Part shown: positions 53,262-64,000 of the stretch, one piece after another
How positions within the stretch are numbered: the first letter of the stretch is position 1
Layout: each line of letters begins with the position of its first letter
Assembly: GCF_027887165.1 (NCBI RefSeq)
Contig: NC_077235.1
Location: forward strand, 52,229,895 to 52,293,894
DNA: 64,000 bases
From: Monodelphis domestica
Taxonomy: Eukaryota; Chordata; Mammalia; Didelphimorphia; Didelphidae
Reading direction: 5' to 3'
Position numbers and translations under genes: made by a program
The notes under the pieces: generated by a model
What the model saw: only the letters and a program-made list of their open reading frames with translations
Databases searched by the model: none
What the model was told of the DNA's origin: nothing

Positions 53262-53495
53262 AGAGGTGCTATAGTGGATAAAGTGCCTGGCCTGGAATGA
53301 GGAAGACTCATCTTCCAAAGTTCAAATCCAAACTCAGACACTAGCTCTGTGACCCTATGCCAGTCACTTCACTGAGGTATACAGGGTAGATATAGGTATC
53401 TGTGAAATGAGAGGGAACCATTCCAGTATCTTTGCCAAGAAAACCTCCAAAAGAGTCAGACATGACTGAAAATGAATAAATAACAGCAGGAACAA
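53262..53495 (+). mobile_element. MAR1 SINE
   Basis: The tRNA-like head 'ggtgctatagtggataaagt' is followed by 'gaatgaggaagactcatctt' and the MAR1 tail 'ccattccagtatctttgcc', 'aaaagagtcagacatgactg'. It resembles the copy at 18305. Confidence 0.8.
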
Positions 53496-53609
53496 AAGAC
53501 AGCAACACAAATGTTTTTAAAAGAAGGAAATGATTTTTTCTTTTTTTTTGAGATAATGTAGTATAATCTACATTAGGACACCCCCAGTACAAGTACTACT
53601 TCTGACAAT

Positions 53610-53925
53610 GACAGTGGAAAGCAAAGAAGCTTTAGAGATTGAGGCCCTAGGTTCAAATCTAATCTTTTAAGCTTACTACCTGTGTGACCTAGGGCAAGTC
53701 ACTTTATTCCCCTGTACTGCATCGGTTTCCTTCTTAGTTAAAACTTAGGGATTGGACTCAATGGTCTCTAAGTTCCCTTATAGCTCTTAAACTAAGATTA
53801 TATGTGTGGCTTTGGGCAAATCATTTCCCCTCCTTGGGCCTCAGTTTCCCCTCTGTAAAATAAGGAGATTGGACTTGGGCTTCTGAAGGTCCTTCTAGCT
53901 CTAGAACTCTGATCCTATGAATAAG
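53610..53925 (+). mobile_element. Two THER1/MIR SINE copies
   Basis: The first (about 53610-53795) has 'taggttcaaatctaatc' and 'gtgtgacctagggcaagtca'. The second (about 53796-53925) has 'ttgggcctcagtttcccctc' and 'ggtccttctagctctagaac'. Confidence 0.7.
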
Positions 53926-54969
53926 TAGGATCTGTGCAAGATACTTTACATCTCTGGGCTGCCATTTTCCCACATCCATAACATTCAGACAATTAAAATC
54001 CTTGCCCTGTCTACCTGAGTGTTGCAGCAAAGGCAGCATTTTAAAAACCTTTGAAGCCTTCTTGAAATGGGAATTGTTGTCATTATTAATGCTGTTGTTA
54101 TTATCGTCTCAGTCTTTTTTTCAGAGGCCAGTAGGTCTCAGACTGTCTCAGCCCATAATCCCAGGGCCAGCCTGACACCTGGACAGTGTGCATAGGGATC
54201 CTCTCGGAAAACTCCAAAATCTCTCTCCCCCATCTAACCTGCATGGTGGACTCACGCTGCACCTTTGGGGACCTCTCAGAGAAGGAAGTAATCAATTACC
54301 CTTGTTAAAGAGGGATTCACTTGGGAAAAGGAATGCAGAGATCTATGGAGCAGAGAGCAGGAACCCAAAAAGATGGGAACCAGAATGGGACAATTTTGAT
54401 TAGGGGACAGGGAGAAAAGAAAAGGTCAGCATCCCAGGATTCTAGACCCTGGTCACATACAGAGATAAGCACAGACTGATAGAGGCTGATAGACACAGAG
54501 CGATGGACCCTCACAGACAGGTTAACGCAAACATCATTTTCGCCCTCTACATGACACTTGCCTGGAGAACTTCAAGGATTCTTCTGATCGTACCCAGTTC
54601 CTAAAGAAGAGTTTCTCTCTTTGAATAAGAGACCTGGGAGTCCTGATTTCAATGAGGTGGCAGTAGGCAGTGGTGGCTTTTAATTGGATGAACTAATATT
54701 TGGAATGTGTTTACTACCTAATGTGTCCCCTCCCAGGGAACAAACCCTCAAGCTAGTTCAAGTTTACATGTATCTGGATGGTATAGAAGGAGTGCTCCAA
54801 TGGTGGAAAAGTCAAAGAGAGGACAGGGGAAGCCTGATGGAAGATTGTGCCTCATACCATACGGATAATCACTTCCAAGCCAAGTATTTAGGAGCTTTTC
54901 CATGGCAGGGAAAGGACAGCATAGCAATAGAGTTAGCTTGGGTGTTAAGAAGACCTGGTTCAAGTCCCA
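53926..54969. other. Mostly unassigned stretch
   Basis: No gene is recognised. A THER1 5' half occurs at about 54920-54968 ('aagacctggttcaagtccc'), interrupted by the L1 that follows. The 107-codon frame at 54684-55007 runs across this junction and is not a gene. Confidence 0.4.
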
Positions 54970-55583
54970 CTCACTTCTTTTTTTCCCATTTGAATGAGTT
55001 TATTTAGTCAATTTAGAACATTATACCTCGGTTACAATAATCACATTATTTCCCGCCCTCCCATACACCCATCCTTCCCACAGCCAATGCGCAATTTCAT
55101 TGGGTATTACTTGTGTCCTTGATCAGAACCCATTTCCATGTTGTTGATGTTTGCACTAGGATGTTCATTTAGTCTATATCCCCAACCATATCCCTTCAAC
55201 CCATGTATTAAAGCAGTTGTTTTTCTTCTGTGTTTTTACTCCCACAGTGTTTCCTCTGAATGTGGATAGTGTTCTTTCCCACAGATCCCTCCAAGTTGTT
55301 CAGGGTCACTGCATTGCCACTAATGGAGAACTCCATGACATTCAATTGTACCACAGTGTATCAGTCTCTGTGTATAATGTTTTCCTTGTTCTGCTCCTCT
55401 CACTCTGCATCAATTCCTGGAGGTTTTTCCAGTTCCCATGGAATTCCTCCAGTTTATTATTCCTTTGAGCACAATAGTATTCCATCACCAACAGATTGCA
55501 CAATTTGTTCAGCCATTCCCCAATTGAAGGGCATCCCCACATTTTCCAATTTTTTGGCACCACAAAGAGCGCTGCTATGAATA
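54970..55583 (-). mobile_element. 5'-truncated L1, minus strand
   Basis: The minus strand carries the ORF2 C-terminus (GCPSIGEWLNKLCNLLVMEY) and then 3' UTR with its tail at the left edge. It is abutted on its truncated side by a second L1 in the same orientation. Confidence 0.85.
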
Positions 55584-58105
55584 TTTTTTTAAACAATATT
55601 TTATTTGATCATTTCCAAACATTATTCATTGGAGACAAAGATCATTTTCTTTTCTCCCCCCCCCACACACACCTCTCCCATAGCTGATGCGCAATTCCAC
55701 TGGGTATCACATGTGTTCTTGATTCGAACCCATTTCCATGTTGTTGATATTTGCATTAGAGTGTTCATTTAGAGTCTCTCCTCAGACCTGTCCCCTCAAC
55801 CCCTGCAGTCAAACAGTTGCTTTTCCTTGGTGTTTTTACTCCCACAGTTTGTCCTCTGCTTGTGCATAGTGTTTTTCTCCTAGATCTCTGCAGATTGTTC
55901 AGGAACATTGCATTGACACTAATGGAGAAGTCCATCACGTTTGATTGTACCACAGTGTATCAATCTCTGTGTACAATGTTTTTCTGGTTCTGCTCCTCTC
56001 GTTCTGCATCACTTCCTGGAGGTTGTTCCAGTCTCTGTGGAATTCCTCCACTTTATTATTCCTTTGAGCACAATACTATTCCATCACCAACATATACCAC
56101 AATTTGTTCAGCCATTCCCCAATTGAAGGGCATCCCCTCATTTTCCAATTTTTGGCCACCACAAAGAGCGCAGCTATGAATATTCTTGTACAAGTCTATT
56201 TCCTTATTATCTCTTTGGGGTACAAACCCAGCAGTGCTATGGCTGGATCAAAGGGCAGACAGTCTTTTAGCGCCCTTTGGGCATAGTTCCAAATTGCCCT
56301 GTAGAAATGTTGTATCAATTCACAATTCCACCAGCAATGCATTAATGTCCCAACTTTGCCACATCCCCTCCAGCATTCATTACTTTCCTTTGCTGTCATG
56401 TTAGCCAATCTGCTAGGTGTGAGGTGATACCTCAGAGTTGTTTTGATTTGCATTTCTCTGATTATAAGAGATTTAGAGCACTTTTTCATGTGCTTATTAA
56501 TTGTTTTGATTTCTTTAATTGAAAATTGCCTATTCATGTCCCTTGCCCATTTTTCAATTGGAGAATGGCTTGATTTTTTGTACAATTGGTTTAGCTCTTT
56601 ATAAATTTGAGTAATTAGACCTTTGTCAGAGGTTTTTGTAATGAAGATTATTTCCCAATTTGTTGCTTTCCTTCTAATTTTGGATGCATTCATTTTGTTT
56701 GTACAAAAACTTTTTAATTTGATGTAATCAAAATTATTGATTTTACATTTTGTGATTTTTTTTCTAGCTTTTGCTTGGTTTTAAAGTCTTTCCTTTCCCA
56801 TAGATCTGATGTATACTATTTTGTGTTCACCTAATTTGCTTATAGTTTCCTTCTTTATATGCAGGTCATTCACCCATTCTGAGTTTATCTTGGTGTAGGG
56901 TGTGAGATGTTGATCCAAACCTAATCTCTCCCATACTGTCTACCAATTTTCCCAGCAGTTTTTATCAAATAGTGGGTTTTGGTCCCCAAAACTGGGATCT
57001 TTGGGCTTATCATAGACTGTCTTGCTGAGGTCATTTACCCCAAGTCTATTCTACTGATCCTCCTTTTCGTCTCTTAGCCAGTACCAAATTGTTTTGATGA
57101 CCACTGCTTTAGAGTATAGTTTGAGATCTGGGACTGCAAGTCCTCCTTGCTTTGCATTTTTTCATGATTTCCCTGTATATCCTTGATATTTTGTTCTTCC
57201 AAATGAACTTTGTTATGTTTTTTTCTAATTCAGTAAAAAAGTTTTTTGGTAGTTCAATGGGTATGGCATTAAATAAGTAAATTAATTTGGGTTGGATTGT
57301 CATTTTTATTATGTTAGCTCATCCCACCCATGAGTAATCAATGTTTTTCCAATTGTTTAGATCTAGTTTTAATTGTGTGGAGTTTGTTGTTGTGTTCGTA
57401 TAGTTCCTGTGTTTGTCTTGGCAGATAGATTCCTAAGTATTTTATATTGTCTAGGGTGATTTTAAATGGAATTTCTCTTTCTAATTCTTGCTGCTGAATT
57501 GAGATGGAGATATACAGTAATGCTGATGACTTATGCAGGTTTATTTTGTATCCTGCAACTTTGCTAAAGTTGTTGATTATTTCAACTAGCTTTTTGGTTG
57601 ATTCTCTAGGATTCTTTAAGTAGACCATCATATCATCCTCAAAGAGTGATAGCTTGGTCTTCTCATTGCCAATTTTAATACCTTAAATTTCTTTTTCTTC
57701 TCTAATTGCTACTGCTAGTGTTTCTAGTACAATATTAAAAAATAGAGGTGATAATGGGCATCCTTGTTTCACTCCTGATCTTATTGGAAAGGCTTCTAGT
57801 TTATCCCCATTGCAGATGATGTTTGCTGATGGTTTTAGATGTATACTGTTTATTATTTTGAGGAAAGGCCCTTCTATTCCTATGCTTTCTAGTATTTTCA
57901 ATAGGAATGGGTGTTATATTTTGTCAAAGGCTTTTTCTGCATCTATTGAGATAATCATGTGATTTTTGTCAGTTTGCTTGTTAATATGGTCAATTAGGTG
58001 GATGGTTTTCCTAATATTGAACCATACTTGCATTGCTGGTATGAATCCTACCTGGTCATAGTGAATAACCCTTGTGATGACTTGCTGGAGTCTTTTGGCT
58101 AGAGG
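55584..58105 (-). mobile_element. 5'-truncated L1 with decayed ORF2, minus strand
   Basis: Read on the minus strand from 58105, the copy gives reverse transcriptase words ([20 protein letters not shown]; then [18 protein letters not shown] near 57720-57790), the palm motif as FEDD where L1s have FADD (57632-57643), and the C-terminal zinc-knuckle-like [18 protein letters not shown] near 56350. ORF2 is broken by an in-frame stop near 57913 and at least two frame changes further along. The 3' UTR runs to the left edge. Endonuclease, ORF1 and 5' UTR are missing. Confidence 0.9.
56196..56693 (-). pseudogene. L1 ORF2 C-terminal open segment
   Basis: A 165-codon open stretch of the same L1 encodes the C-terminal domain, including a C-x3-C-x7-H-x4-C pattern. 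It is the longest open frame in the window but only a fragment of an ORF2 of over 1200 residues, with no start of its own. Confidence 0.85.
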
Positions 58106-58435
58106 AGGAGCAACAGAAGGCATGGCATGGGGTCTGCCCTTTTTGCTAGAAGAGAAAGGTTAAGAACCTAGTTTTCCTGTCTTCACAGTCAAGAAGGCAT
58201 GTTTAGCAGAAGAGGCCTTTTTCCTGGTCTCTGTCTCAGCCCTCTAATCCCCTTTATAGCCTATTTCATCTCTTACCTCCCAGCTGAGCTTCCTCTCCAA
58301 ACCATTCACACCTTCTGTGGATGCCTCCCTTGCCTCTTTAGGCTGGGGACTATCTAGGAGCACACTGGATGGAGTCAGCTATTGTGAAGTTCTGAAGCAG
58401 TTGGTTAATAAATTTCATTGTGAACATTGACAATT
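58106..58435. other. Unassigned stretch
   Basis: No gene or repeat recognised. Confidence 0.35.
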
Positions 58436-59048
58436 TGGAGATCAGCAAATACTCCAAATCAAGGGCTGTAATCATTATTTTATTGATTGTACAGACTTAA
58501 GAAAGTGACGGAGAAAAATGTGCCCACACATTAAACTTCAAAGTGACAGCTGTATGACCTTAGGAAAGTGACTCTCCTCTTTCAGTCTCAGTTTCCATAT
58601 CTGGCAAATGATTGGACAAAATCAAGGGTATTTCACTTTTTTTCCAGTGCCTGCCCTCCTTGGCTTTCTGTGAAACTTCTCAGATCTCCAATTCAATATG
58701 AAATAAGGGATTTGAATCCTTTATTCAAATATTCAAAGAAAATAAATCCTCCAATTCACCATGCATATGCATGGAAAAATAAAATAAAGAGATTGTAGCT
58801 TGAGAACTCTCAGACTATATGATCCCAAAGATTCCTTTGAGCTTGGAAATTCAATAAGTTTGTGCTAAGTTCAAATCCCAGCTGTGCCTCTTACTACTTA
58901 TACGACCCTGGGCAAGTCCTATTCCATCCCTGGACCTCAGGTTCCTCCTTGGTCAAAAATGGAGCCAGGATGGGGGGGGGAGGTATAGGGAAAAATGTAT
59001 TCTAAATCTTTTCTAGCCCCAACATGCAATGACACTATGATTCTATGA
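58436..59048 (+). mobile_element. THER1/MIR SINE fragments with unassigned spacers
   Basis: 58540-58640 ('cagtctcagtttccatatct') and 58860-59045 ('gttcaaatcccagctgtgcc', 'acgaccctgggcaagtcc') are CORE-SINE parts. Confidence 0.55.
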
Positions 59049-59049
59049 C

Positions 59050-59490
59050 TAGAAACAAGCTCATTTAACATCCAAACCCGCAGTCATTGGGCAAATCTTG
59101 ATTGAATTCCCTGAGCAAATACAGCATCGCGGCTGCCCCAATAAATATTTATCCATTGCCCCATGTTATTGACTCTCTGCTGCATCAATATTTCATGGCC
59201 TGGCTTATGAATAATGGCTGTGAGCCCCATGAGGATGTGTAATATGCAATGTGGAAATTCCCTCCCGGGAAAGCTAGAAGATGCTGCGCAGGCTGGCGTC
59301 AGTGCCCACGCACACTGCTCCCCTAGAGTCACAGCCAGCGACAGTTAACACTGGCTTCAGCAGATGAATGAGATGAAGGAGGAGGGAAAGGGGTGGGCAT
59401 ATTGCCAGGCAGACATTAGTGCCGAGAACATCAGAAAGTTAAATATCAATGCACAACTGGAGGAAACTTTGCAAAGGAGAGAAAGGTTTG
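59050..59490. other. Unique block, strongest candidate conserved non-coding element
   Basis: The block is unrepeated and rich in AT-core motifs, including 'ccaataaatatttatcc' near 59136 (forkhead-like), 'gcatcaatatttcatgg' near 59182 and 'gttaaatatcaatgcac' near 59438 (ONECUT-like ATCAAT). It keeps many CpGs near 59265-59345, unusual in otherwise decayed DNA. The texture is that of a developmental enhancer. There is no coding signal I trust. Comparative alignment would decide. Confidence 0.4.
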
Positions 59491-59914
59491 CATCCCTGAC
59501 CTGGCCTTCACTATCTGCGTGGCCTTGGGCAAGTGGGATAGGATTCAACCCAGGGCTAAGACAATAGCTCAGTCTGGGTCTGGGGCTATGGAAATAAACC
59601 TATCCCATCTGGCATTGTAGCCTTACCAATCTGAACAAACTATTTGTTAGCCTCTCAATTGTACCTCGATGGGTGGTTAGCCTCTGCTTTAAAATGTTGT
59701 ATGGCCTTGTATAAGTCATTTAGCCTCTCTCTCTGGGTCTCAGTTACCTTCATGATAGAATAAGGGGTTCCAACTAGATGACCAGTAAGATACCCTCCAG
59801 TTCTAAATCAATGAACTGTAGAACTTTCATTGATAGAGCTTACTCTATTTAGCATGTCTGTTGGTTGTGAGACAGCTCTATTTATTGAAATGTAATTATG
59901 ATGCTCTGAGATGA
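59491..59914. other. SINE fragments and unassigned sequence
   Basis: 59495-59530 ('tatctgcgtggccttgggca') and 59690-59810 ('ctctgggtctcagttacctt') are THER1-like parts; the rest is unassigned. Confidence 0.4.
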
Positions 59915-60125
59915 AGAACAAATCTGTTCCCTCATGACAGCCCTGCAAATTCAGGAAGACAGCTCTCATACCCCTCTCTCTCAAGCTTTCTCTTCTGCAG
60001 GCTAAACGTTCCCCTTCCTTTGACCTTTTCTTGGCCACCCTCCTGTGGATACCTTCTACCTTTTTGGTGTCCTCTCTGAAATACATCACCCAGGACCTAC
60101 TGTCCACATAAGATCTGGCCACAGT
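59915..60125 (-). mobile_element. L3/CR1 3' region, minus strand
   Basis: 'cttctgcaggctaaacgttc', 'ccaccctcctgtggatacct' and 'ccaggacctactgtccacat' are the antisense L3 sequence seen also at 5240-5410. Confidence 0.7.
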
Positions 60126-60149
60126 AGATGACACTGGGTTGTGGATTCC

Positions 60150-60300
60150 AAGATGGAAAGAATATGGAGGTCAAAAGTGATTGCCCAGGGTCACACAACA
60201 CATAGTAAGAGGCAGAACCACAACTAGAACTCACTTCCACTGACTCCAAATTTGGTTCTCTTTCCACTGCAACACCTTCCTCTAAAATATGGCTATTGAC
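60150..60300 (-). mobile_element. MIR, minus strand
   Basis: 'gattgcccagggtcacacaa' and 'tctctttccactgcaacacc' mark an antisense SINE. Confidence 0.6.
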
Positions 60301-60354
60301 CCCTCTCATTCCAGATACTCTCTCTCAATGCTTCTTGGCCAGCCTCATTACACC

Positions 60355-60525
60355 CCCTGTTTTCACTGAGATTGCAGCCGACTGACAAGCCTGGATTATT
60401 TTCACTTGTGCCTCGTGTTTGTGGAAAAGATCACAAACAGATTGCAACCAATTAGTGGCATCCTCTTGTTGATGAGAGACTTTCCTTCTCCTTCCTGACC
60501 TCTGGTCTACTTGGCCAGCTTGACT
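60355..60525. other. Unique block, possible conserved non-coding element
   Basis: Unrepeated sequence with 'caaccaattagtggcatcc' near 60445, which has a homeodomain-like core. Function is inferred. Confidence 0.3.
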
Positions 60526-60699
60526 CCAGACCCAACAATGGAAAAATATTCTTGGCCCTCATGGGGGAAGAGTGGTTTGGGAGATGCAGAACCCTTGGGT
60601 GGCTTTGAAGCATTTCAAGTTCCAAGGAGCCAAAATTATTTCCCAGATAATTGGACACAGGAATCAATCCTTCTAACAACCCAACCCTATATTGGGCAC
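60526..60699. other. Unassigned stretch
   Basis: Nothing recognised. Confidence 0.3.
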
Positions 60700-60915
60700 G
60701 ACACCACTGGATGATGCAGAGCTTTCAACCTTCATTATTTTGATTGTCTGCCAGTATTTAATATATGAATATTACATACCAATCTTCAATTTAATTTCTT
60801 GTGTAAACGGATCGTGGCATAATCCTGGAGTCCTGAGCCCAGATCATAATTAAGTGGGGAAGACACTATCTTGACTTATCCCATTATTCAAAACCATTGG
60901 CTTTCCTTCAGGCCC
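60700..60915. other. Unique block, possible conserved non-coding element
   Basis: AT-rich homeodomain-like cores ('cagtatttaatatatgaat' near 60752, 'gatcataattaagtggg' near 60843) alternate with a CpG-containing 'aacggatcgtggcat' near 60807. Function is inferred from texture only. Confidence 0.3.
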
Positions 60916-60989
60916 TAACAGATGGAATGGGTGATAATATGAATGATATGATACCTCAGCTCAATTCTCCTACACTCTTATCATGAGAG

Positions 60990-61410
60990 CTGGGTAGTAG
61001 GAGGGAGTGGCAAAGGCAATAGAACTGAGTTCACAAAGGCCTCAGCTCAAGTCCTCACTTTTGTCATTTGCAAGATGGGTGACCTTTGGCAATTATTTTT
61101 TTACATTCAAAGCCTCAGTTTCTTCATCTCTTAAATGGAGTTAAGAATGCCCTGCCACCCAGAGCAATTATGAGAAAAGCATATTTTATCAACTTTAAGG
61201 CACCAGAGAAATAAATGTAAGTTCATAGGATAATAGATTCAGAGCTGGAGAGAACTTTAGAGGTCACCAAGTTGAAACCTCCTATGGAGGCAGATGAAAA
61301 TTTCTCCTAGAGAGAAGAACTTGTTTAAGGGCATGTATAGATGGTTAAGTGGCAAATCTTGGATTTTGGTGTAGGTCCTCTGGTTCTAAATCACTTTCTT
61401 TCTTTTATAT
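60990..61410. mobile_element. THER1/MIR SINE copies, both strands
   Basis: 61000-61230 is a sense copy ('cctcagtttcttcatctctt'), and 61232-61400 is antisense ('gattcagagctggagagaac', 'tagaggtcaccaagttgaaa'). Confidence 0.6.
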
Positions 61411-61414
61411 GATA

Positions 61415-62310
61415 CTGTTTCAATCTATTAATAAGCATTTATTGACTGTCTATTTTATACCAGGCATTGTGCTAGGATAAGAGTATAAAAGACAAAATAA
61501 AAGCAAAAAAACCCAATCCTTTCTCCCAGGGAGCTCACATTTTACCTAACAAAGCACCTATACCATACAGTGAGAAGTGAAACAAACAGATACTAAGCAC
61601 CACTGTATACTAAATGTTGTTCTAGATTTGGGGCCAATATAAAGTTCAGAAAAGGAGGGACATTTGTCCTCAGGAACTTATATTTCCATAGAGTTAGCCC
61701 AGGTAGAGAGGAAAGAGCTCTGAAACTGGAATCGGAGTACCTAATCTGCCATCTGTGAGCCTTGGGCAAACCCCTTCCCCTCTCTGGGCCACAGTTTCCT
61801 CAAATTGTCAAATGAAGGAGCTGGGCTATTATTTAGCCACTAAGGTTCCACCTTGCACTGAATCAACAGTTTTATGAGGGATACTGAATCCTACAAGTGC
61901 CAAAGAAAGCTAGTACTTGCAAAAGGGAAAAGTTATCTCAAGGATTTGGCAAACAGAAGGTGTAGAGGAAAACAACAAACCTGTTTGCCTAGAGCATTAT
62001 AGTGTACAGAGGGAAAGAGTATCATATAAATCTGGCAAGATAGGATAGTAACAGGAAAAGGAAAATGAAGTTACTTAGAGTACAACAGGGAGCCATTATA
62101 AAGTTCTAAGTAGGAAAATAATGTGACTAGATGCAGGCATAAGTGAGATTATTTTAGCTTGACTAGAAGTGATTAAAAGATAGAGAGTATAGACTGGGGG
62201 GTCTGATATGGCTGCAATGATCCAAATAGGTGGTAATGAGATCCCTGTAATAAGGTGCTAGTAGTGGGAAGAGAAAGGAGGTAATAGATCAACTCCCTTT
62301 ATCCCTCTAA
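61415..62310 (-). mobile_element. L2 LINE 3' region, minus strand
   Basis: An antisense terminus ('ttataccaggcattgtgcta') is followed by 'cccagggagctcacatttta' and, after a SINE interruption near 61690-61830, 'caacagggagccattataaa' and 'gaaaataatgtgactagatg'. Confidence 0.6.
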
Positions 62311-62700
62311 TTTTTCATCTTTTAAAATTATTATCTAGGTCTTCCCAGGAATCCTCCAGACAAGGTCCACCTAGGGCACCAGAAGCCTTTTACTGATCTA
62401 CTATACTTCTTAGGGATATCAAGTCTGTCCGTCTGTTGTCTGTCACTTTCACTGCAGGATTTGCTCACCCTCTTTCTAGTCAGATTCAGTCTGGATATGC
62501 TCTGCTCAAGGTGTTGTTGGTTAAGTCTTTCACTTCACTTTTTAAGTGCAAGTCATTGTTGGTAATTTCTTACAGCCTGCTGACTCCCACTACATACCTT
62601 TCTATTAGTCTTTAAGTTAGTTACAATTTTGATACTCCCTGAGTACTTAGTGCTTTTGAATTTTAAGTGAACAACATTAAGAAAAAATTAATTGCCACAT
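62311..62700. other. Unassigned stretch
   Basis: No gene or repeat recognised. Confidence 0.3.
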
Positions 62701-63180
62701 GGAAGTATATAGGCTCTGCATGCTAGAGAAGTGGGGAAAGGAGGGAGATCCCTGAAGAGTTGAAGTACTCAAGAAAACTTGAATGAGAAAGATGGTGTCT
62801 CAAGTTGGGCAGCAAAAGGAAGGGTAGGTAGAATTTGGATAAGCAAAAAGCTTCCCAGGGAAGGGGAGCAACCTGAGCAAAAGAATGGAGGAAGGAAAGA
62901 ACAAATAGAATCCAATGATGAGTCATGCTGTCATTATTCATAGGGTAACACACTAGCCTTCTAGTCCAACAACCTTATTTAACAGATAAAAGAATCCAGC
63001 CAGGGGAGAGTTAGTGTCTGGCATTCAACTCAAAGAGAATTAATTAAGTACCTACTATGTGCTAGGCACTAAAATTGTTAAGACAAAAATAAAAAAAATC
63101 TTTTTCCCTCAAGGAATTTGTAGGTTACAGGGGAGAAACAACCTATAAGCAATGCAGAATAAAATATAGATAAATTCTTT
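62701..63180 (-). mobile_element. L2 fragments, minus strand
   Basis: 62725-62900 resembles antisense L2 ('cttcccagggaaggggagca'). 63040-63165 is a clear antisense terminus ('cctactatgtgctaggcact', 'ctcaaggaatttgtaggtta'). Confidence 0.55.
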
Positions 63181-63184
63181 TTCT

Positions 63185-64000
63185 TTTTTAATATATTATT
63201 ATTTTCTTCTTAATATTCTTTTTGGGAGTAAATTCCCTCCCTCCCTCCAGCCTTTCCCCCATCCACTGAGAAGACAAGCAATATGACATCAATTATACAT
63301 GTGAAATCATGCAAAGCATTTTTGCATATTAGCCATATTGAAAAAAAAACAAGAAAAATAAAGTGGGAAAAATTTGTACTTCAATTTGCACTCAAACTCC
63401 TTAAGATGGTTTCTCTCTGGAGGTGAATAGCATTTTTCAACATGAGTCCTCTGAAATTAGCTATTCTCAGCAATACAATGCTCCAAGACAAGTCAATCAC
63501 AATTGATTATCATACAATATTGTTATTACTGTTTACAGTGTTCTCCTGGTTCTGCTCACTATAGTCTGCAATGCTTCACATAGGTCTACCGAGAGTTTTC
63601 TGAAACAGTCCCCCTCATCATTTTGTATAGCACAGTAGTTTTCTATCATAATCATAGGAGATCAACTTGTTCAGCCTTTCCTCAATTGATACATATTCCC
63701 TCAATTTTCAGTTCTTTATGATCACAAGAGGAGCTGCTACAGAGATTTTTCTATGAATAGGTTCTTTTCTTTGATTTCTTTGCAATCCAGACCTAGTAGT
63801 AGTATTGCTGGGTCAAAGGGTATGCACAGTTTTATAGCCCTTTCACGATTGTTACAAATTGTTCTCCAGAAAGATTGGACCAGTTTTCAACTAACTCTAC
63901 CAACAGTGTGTTAGTGTCCCAACCTTCCCACATTCCCTCTAGAATTTGTCATTCTCCTTTTCTATCATGTTAGCCAGTCGAATAGGTATGAAGTGGTACC
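63185..64000 (-). mobile_element. Old L1 3' end, minus strand, running off the window
   Basis: Antisense L1 3' UTR and ORF2 C-terminal words are in order: 'gttctcctggttctgctcac', 'ctcaattgatacatattccc', 'gctgggtcaaagggtatgca' and 'atcatgttagccagtcgaat'. It is an older subfamily than the copies at 26, 51 and 55 kb, and the 5' side continues past the window end. Confidence 0.8.

Noticed and set aside
56196..56693. Longest open frame in the window (165 codons, minus strand)
   Set aside because: It is the C-terminal part of L1 ORF2 with a recognisable CCHC-like pattern, not a host gene.
1..64000. Endogenous retrovirus or LTR
   Set aside because: I found no paired LTRs, primer-binding site or gag/pol frame. 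The 114-base repeat does not begin with TG or end with CA and is too short.
1..64000. CRISPR array, operons or other prokaryotic systems
   Set aside because: No regularly spaced repeats with unique spacers exist; the only tandem array (32737-32948) has no spacers. Repeat content is mammalian throughout.
1..64000. tRNA genes
   Set aside because: All A-box and B-box pairs I noticed belong to SINEs (18305, 24520, 53262) and lack a cloverleaf with a proper acceptor stem.

Overview
The window reads as non-coding DNA from a marsupial genome; I cannot name the species from sequence alone. The evidence is the repeat content: tRNA-type SINEs of the MAR1 and SINE1 kinds, L1 3' ends of the marsupial type, hAT MITEs, and a dense background of old L2, L3/CR1 and MIR/THER1 (CORE-SINE) copies. 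I found no intact protein-coding gene, no convincing exon, no tRNA or rRNA gene, no CRISPR array and nothing prokaryotic. Almost every open reading frame is a chance frame or lies in or opposite a decayed transposon. Family names below come from recognising consensus motifs by eye, not from a database search, so most repeat boundaries are approximate.

The one gene-derived feature is a processed pseudogene of the melanocyte/lysosomal bHLH-leucine-zipper factor MITF at 42385-44705, plus strand. It carries exons 2-9 fused without introns plus about 1 kb of 3' UTR. Three in-frame stops break it, all explainable as C-to-T changes, and there is no net frameshift. It is bracketed by a 17-base direct repeat (16/17 match) and sits inside an older L2 LINE whose pieces continue on both sides.

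Layout: 0-11 kb holds L3/CR1 copies (130-775 plus, 4915-6190 minus, 9485-10800 plus), L2 pieces, two hAT MITEs and several CORE-SINEs. 11-20 kb holds MAR1 copies, L2 3' ends in minus orientation and unique stretches. 20.2-23.1 kb is an unusual L1/L3/L1/L3 nest. 24-27 kb holds a SINE1 and a truncated L1, both with visible target-site duplications. 28-33 kb holds a 114-base direct repeat present twice, a hAT element with a perfect 8-base duplication and a roughly 40-base tandem array. 33-39 kb is comparatively unique. 39-51 kb is dominated by L1 ends and a large L2 cluster around the pseudogene. 51-58 kb ends in two adjacent minus-strand L1s, the longer with recognisable reverse transcriptase. 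58-64 kb holds several unique stretches that resemble conserved non-coding elements and a final L1 running off the window.

The unique blocks near 33.5, 59.2, 60.4 and 60.8 kb are candidate regulatory elements by base composition and motif content only. I see no novel multi-gene system here; the items most worth checking are the MITF retrocopy, the 114-base duplicated block, the tandem array and those unique blocks.
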